Origin: Anthocerotibacter panamensis C109
GTDB lineage: Bacteria > Cyanobacteriota > Cyanobacteriia > Gloeobacterales > Anthocerotibacteraceae
Direction of reading: 5' to 3'
NCBI RefSeq assembly: GCF_018389385.1
Contig: NZ_CP062698.1
Coordinates: 3,628,667-3,692,666 of the forward strand
Length of the DNA: 64,000 nt
This document shows, in pieces, positions 61,453 to 64,000 of this stretch (position 1 is the first letter of the stretch; each line of letters begins with the position of its first letter). The notes under the pieces are model-generated. The model worked only from the letters and a program-made list of their open reading frames with translations. It was not told the origin of the DNA and made no database searches. A program made the translations under genes and the position numbers.

Positions 61453-62517
61453 CTATAATGAGCCTTTTGTCAAAACGTAATTAAGCTGCTGAGAATTGAG
61501 CTTCCATCCACTCAAAAAGTTTCCAGAAAGATCTCGAATCACATTAAGTCCACTCTGGGGATTTACAAAATGCACAACATTCTGTCCTCGGTACATGCCA
61601 CTTATCATTTTAGTTGATGAATCCCTAATGTGCGTCTCAATAGCACTTCTCAGTAGTTGAGCATTTTCAGAATTAAAACTTCCTGTTATGCCAAAATCAA
61701 CAGCATGTTTAAACTTTTTTTGGAGTTGCTTGTCACCTATTGACAACTGCTCTGTTCGCCCGCGTCGATAGTGTTCCTGCCATGCTTCCCGCGTTGTAGC
61801 GCGCTCTCCAGGCTTGGGCGTGTAACCTCGTATGACTTGCCTGCCCTCAGTCCCCAATGCCTCCCCGACTTTAGCCGCCACCTCGGGCAGTGCGGTTCTC
61901 CGTGCGCCACCGGATAAGTGCTGAAGGCGTGTGGATACCTCTCGAATGCGCTCTACTAGCTTCCCAACCTGCTTGGCATTACGGGCAGCTTTGATAGATT
62001 TACCCACCGCATCGCCCAAATAAGGCACCATCGAGACAAGTGACAACCCCGCACCCAGGTAATTCCCTTTTGCCAAGCTAATCGCCGCACTGATCCCATC
62101 CGAGATAGGCGTAGGATCAGCAATCCCTGCCAGATCTGCTGCTGCCTGTGCCATCTCCAGCGCCATTTCCCGGTTGAGATGCAATAACTCTTTCTGAGCT
62201 AACTCCAGGGCTTCATCTGCCTTGGCTGCACCCTTGAGCGGGTTCAGTTGAACCAATTCCTGCCGTTGGACTTCCGCACTGACAGATGGAATGCGGATGG
62301 GGGATAGTCTACGCTGACCGGACGCGGGCTCACCGGGTACTTGCTGAAAAGGGTTATTGGTGAGGAAATCGTCAGGTAGCGGGGTGTACGTTGGCATGGG
62401 TGGTTCATCTTCCACGGGCTGCGCTTGAATCGGCGGCGGTTTAAACGTAGAAGGCTTGGGCGGCTGGAAGCTATGTTCAAAGGAGGATTTTGGCTTACGT
62501 GATTCGTAGATGGACAT
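61453..62517 (-). CDS. polymorphic toxin with colicin D-like tRNase tip
   Basis: A 354-residue toxin with three parts. Residues 1-80: proline-rich leader (ESRKPKSSFEHSFQPPKPST, FKPPPIQAQPVEDEPP). Residues about 95-190: pre-toxin module with DPTPISDGISAAISLAKGNY and GAGLSLVSMVPYLGDAVGK. Residues about 264-354: C-terminal tip, KKFKHAVDFGITGSFNSEN, IRDSSTKMISGMYRGQNVVH, SGLNVIRDLSGNFLSGWKL. This tip matches colicin D-type tRNA-Arg anticodon nucleases: the Lys-His of KFKHAVDFG (His 271) fits the catalytic position. No Sec signal is visible. AGGAGT precedes the ATG. Confidence 0.85.
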   Translation of the reverse strand: MSIYESRKPKSSFEHSFQPPKPSTFKPPPIQAQPVEDEPPMPTYTPLPDDFLTNNPFQQVPGEPASGQRRLSPIRIPSVSAEVQRQELVQLNPLKGAAKADEALELAQKELLHLNREMALEMAQAAADLAGIADPTPISDGISAAISLAKGNYLGAGLSLVSMVPYLGDAVGKSIKAARNAKQVGKLVERIREVSTRLQHLSGGARRTALPEVAAKVGEALGTEGRQVIRGYTPKPGERATTREAWQEHYRRGRTEQLSIGDKQLQKKFKHAVDFGITGSFNSENAQLLRSAIETHIRDSSTKMISGMYRGQNVVHFVNPQSGLNVIRDLSGNFLSGWKLNSQQLNYVLTKGSL

Positions 62518-62749
62518 AATTACTCCTAAAAGTTGGCGGCTTCAGGATGATAAGTAGACTTGGGATCACTATGGGGATGGGTACCGAGTTTAAAGATAGG
62601 AGTGCATAGCCCTGGAAGGCTATTGGAGATTGTACGCAGGAAACGGGTGGGGTGAAGCGGAAGTGGATTCCAGAGCAGATTTAAACAGTGCGGCTGTGGG
62701 ATTGGGAATCGGTGTGGATGCGTACTGTTATCAAGTTATTTCTCCAGAC

Positions 62750-63220
62750 TCATAGTAGATGGGCAAGCTTCTGTTCGAGAACGAGGAGCTTAGTATACTC
62801 ATCTTTATGAATTTTATCTTCAGGGAGAAGCTCTGACATTTTTTTGAAAAATGCTTTGCCCTCTTTAATCATCACACGAACAAACTCGCCAAAATTAATA
62901 ATAACTTTGTGATATTCTGATGACATGACTTCAAATTTAATCTGCTTCAAGTCGTTACTTGGCTGAAAACTTAGTTCAGTAACCTGTTCTGGTAAACAAG
63001 TGTTAAATTTCTTGCCCTCTGCAATTGTAAAAAGACCATTGATTAGATATCCCCATAACTGATCTATATAATCCCAATCTTTACAACTGAGCATAAGCTC
63101 TCCATCAAATTCAATTTCGATTGCTCCATCAATAAACTCAGGGTCTGGGAATTCTCCAAAGTATTTGGAAACAGGAATGAATGCATCATCAACCTTGAAG
63201 AAAGATCTTATTGTAAACAT
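62750..63220 (-). CDS. candidate immunity protein for the upstream toxin
   Basis: A 156-residue acidic protein: FTIRSFFKVDDAFIPVSKYF, DGELMLSCKDWDYIDQLWGY, NDLKQIKFEVMSSEYHKVII. Family not recognised. Its ATG overlaps the toxin stop by 1 base, which is the usual position and coupling for an immunity gene. The gap 62518-62749 before the next toxin start shows no other gene, only a 38-codon open stretch on the plus strand without a start. Confidence 0.65.
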   Translation of the reverse strand: MFTIRSFFKVDDAFIPVSKYFGEFPDPEFIDGAIEIEFDGELMLSCKDWDYIDQLWGYLINGLFTIAEGKKFNTCLPEQVTELSFQPSNDLKQIKFEVMSSEYHKVIINFGEFVRVMIKEGKAFFKKMSELLPEDKIHKDEYTKLLVLEQKLAHLL

Positions 63221-64000
63221 TACAGGCTCCTTCGATTCTGTGGAAAAAATTGCACCACTTTTCCACCTCTAATTCCTAGTTTGTACCTACAGCCGTTATA
63301 AAAACCGTCGATTTGCAAAAAATTGTTAACTCCATTTTGGATTAACTTTTCTCTATTCTGTTTGATAATATCTTCTATCGCCGCAAAGATCTCATCGATT
63401 GATATATCATCAACGAAAAACGTTTGCATATCTTTTGATGCAGTTCTGCGAAACTCTGGATGATGACGCTCCAAAATATGCTTTAATCTTTCTTTGGTAA
63501 GAACTAGCACATCAGAACCTACAGAGAAGGTATGACCTGAAATACTCTCTAAAGTATTGATAATTTTATGTTTTGGCATCATTTTTAAACTTTCACTTCC
63601 TATTTTCTGCAAAATCCCTTGTATAGTAGCTGACACGCGCTTTGCCTTCTCGATAGTATGTTCACTAGCGCTTGGATTAAACTGCTGAATCACTGTAGTT
63701 AGTTCCTCAATTCTCTGCTTTAAATGCTCAATCTTTTTCACATTGGATGCCGCTTTAAGAGGCTTGCCGAGCGCATCACCAATGAAAGGTACTATCGAAA
63801 CAAGTGACAATCCCGCTCCCAAATAATCCCCCTTAGCAAGACTAATCGCTGCACTAATGCTATCAGAGATGGGCGTTGGGTCCACTATACCAGCGAGATC
63901 CGCCGCCGCCTGTGCCATCTCCAGCGCCATTTCCCGGTTGAGATGGAATAACTCTTTCTGAGCTAACTCCAGCGCCTCATCTGCCTTGGCTGCGCCCTTG
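63220..64000 (-). CDS. polymorphic toxin with a different tip (5' part beyond the window)
   Basis: The frame is open from the window end (reading KGAAKADEALELAQKELFHL) and shares the pre-toxin module with the next toxin (DPTPISDSISAAISLAKGDY, GAGLSLVSIVPFIGDALGK). The tip is different: VLVLTKERLKHILERHHPEF, FFVDDISIDEIFAAIEDIIK, RYKLGIRGGKVVQFFPQNRR. ERH followed by an alpha-beta strand pattern and a K-V-Q-F-F-P end looks like a barnase/EndoU/RelE-type (BECR) RNase tip, low certainty. The ATG at 63930 is internal, so the true start lies outside. No colicin D motif is present. Confidence 0.8.
   Translation of the reverse strand, partial: KGAAKADEALELAQKELFHLNREMALEMAQAAADLAGIVDPTPISDSISAAISLAKGDYLGAGLSLVSIVPFIGDALGKPLKAASNVKKIEHLKQRIEELTTVIQQFNPSASEHTIEKAKRVSATIQGILQKIGSESLKMMPKHKIINTLESISGHTFSVGSDVLVLTKERLKHILERHHPEFRRTASKDMQTFFVDDISIDEIFAAIEDIIKQNREKLIQNGVNNFLQIDGFYNGCRYKLGIRGGKVVQFFPQNRRSL

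Noticed and set aside
62610-62755. Plus-strand 38-codon stretch ending VGLGIGVDAYCYQVISPDS
   Set aside because: No start codon and it overlaps the end of the immunity gene; could be a remnant but there is no support.
1-64000. tRNA, rRNA genes and CRISPR arrays
   Set aside because: No cloverleaf, rRNA-like or regularly spaced repeat sequence was recognised by reading; a tRNAscan or CRISPR search was not possible.

Overview
The window looks like chromosomal DNA of a cyanobacterium, probably an early-branching, thylakoid-poor type such as Gloeobacter or Anthocerotibacter; that placement is inference. The support is a set of families that are cyanobacterial or nearly so: a Tab2/Atab2 protein, DUF2996 and DUF3120 proteins, the short divergent cyanobacterial Hfq, a group 1 sigma factor of cyanobacterial size, an E2 with the DHRVFYG active-site variant, and a Ski2-like helicase. 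Most genes are GC-rich and tightly packed with frequent ATGA overlaps. A few AT-richer genes look acquired.

Layout. 1-3.9 kb (minus): metK, a glycerophosphodiesterase, nadD, a PHP phosphoesterase and the start of pdxA. A well-formed SAM-I-type riboswitch precedes metK. 4.1-7.4 kb (plus): pyruvate dehydrogenase E2, secF, thiO. 7.5-11.3 kb: a VioB-like ferritin-fold enzyme, a DUF1611/enolase-superfamily epimerase pair, and the stump of an ADP-ribosylglycohydrolase gene. 11.3-21.1 kb: a large secreted M14 peptidase, a Ski2-like helicase, a GHL10 glycoside hydrolase-like protein, Tab2. 21.3-27.9 kb: mgtE, tilS, acpP, tsaE-nusG-secE, corA, DUF2254. 28-32.7 kb: an aspartoacylase-like/GCS2 pair, a trypsin-fold/TPR protein and a small conserved protein. 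32.9-34.5 kb: an OLD-like ATPase with a TOPRIM-like partner (defence-like, partner probably deleted). 34.8-41.5 kb: secA, sigA with an intrinsic terminator, an hfq cluster. 41.5-51.8 kb: methyltransferases, a YciH/SUI1 protein, DUF3179, several secreted proteins and another M14 peptidase. 51.9-58.1 kb: murG (apparent CTG start), nrdR, murA, DUF2996, DUF3120, an SDR.

58.1-64 kb (minus) is the most interesting part: a polymorphic toxin-immunity array. One complete toxin gene has a proline-rich leader, a shared hydrophobic pre-toxin module and a colicin D-like tRNase tip, followed by a colicin D-type immunity gene. Upstream lies a second toxin carrying the same module with a different tip and its own candidate immunity gene, running off the window end. 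Downstream are scars of a third unit: a toxin tail, an orphan immunity gene and a 44-codon fossil of the shared module. An IS4-family element, itself broken by a stop codon and by an inserted IS630-family element, sits in the middle. The locus appears to swap toxin tips by recombination within the shared module and to keep old immunity genes.

No tRNA, rRNA or CRISPR array was recognised.
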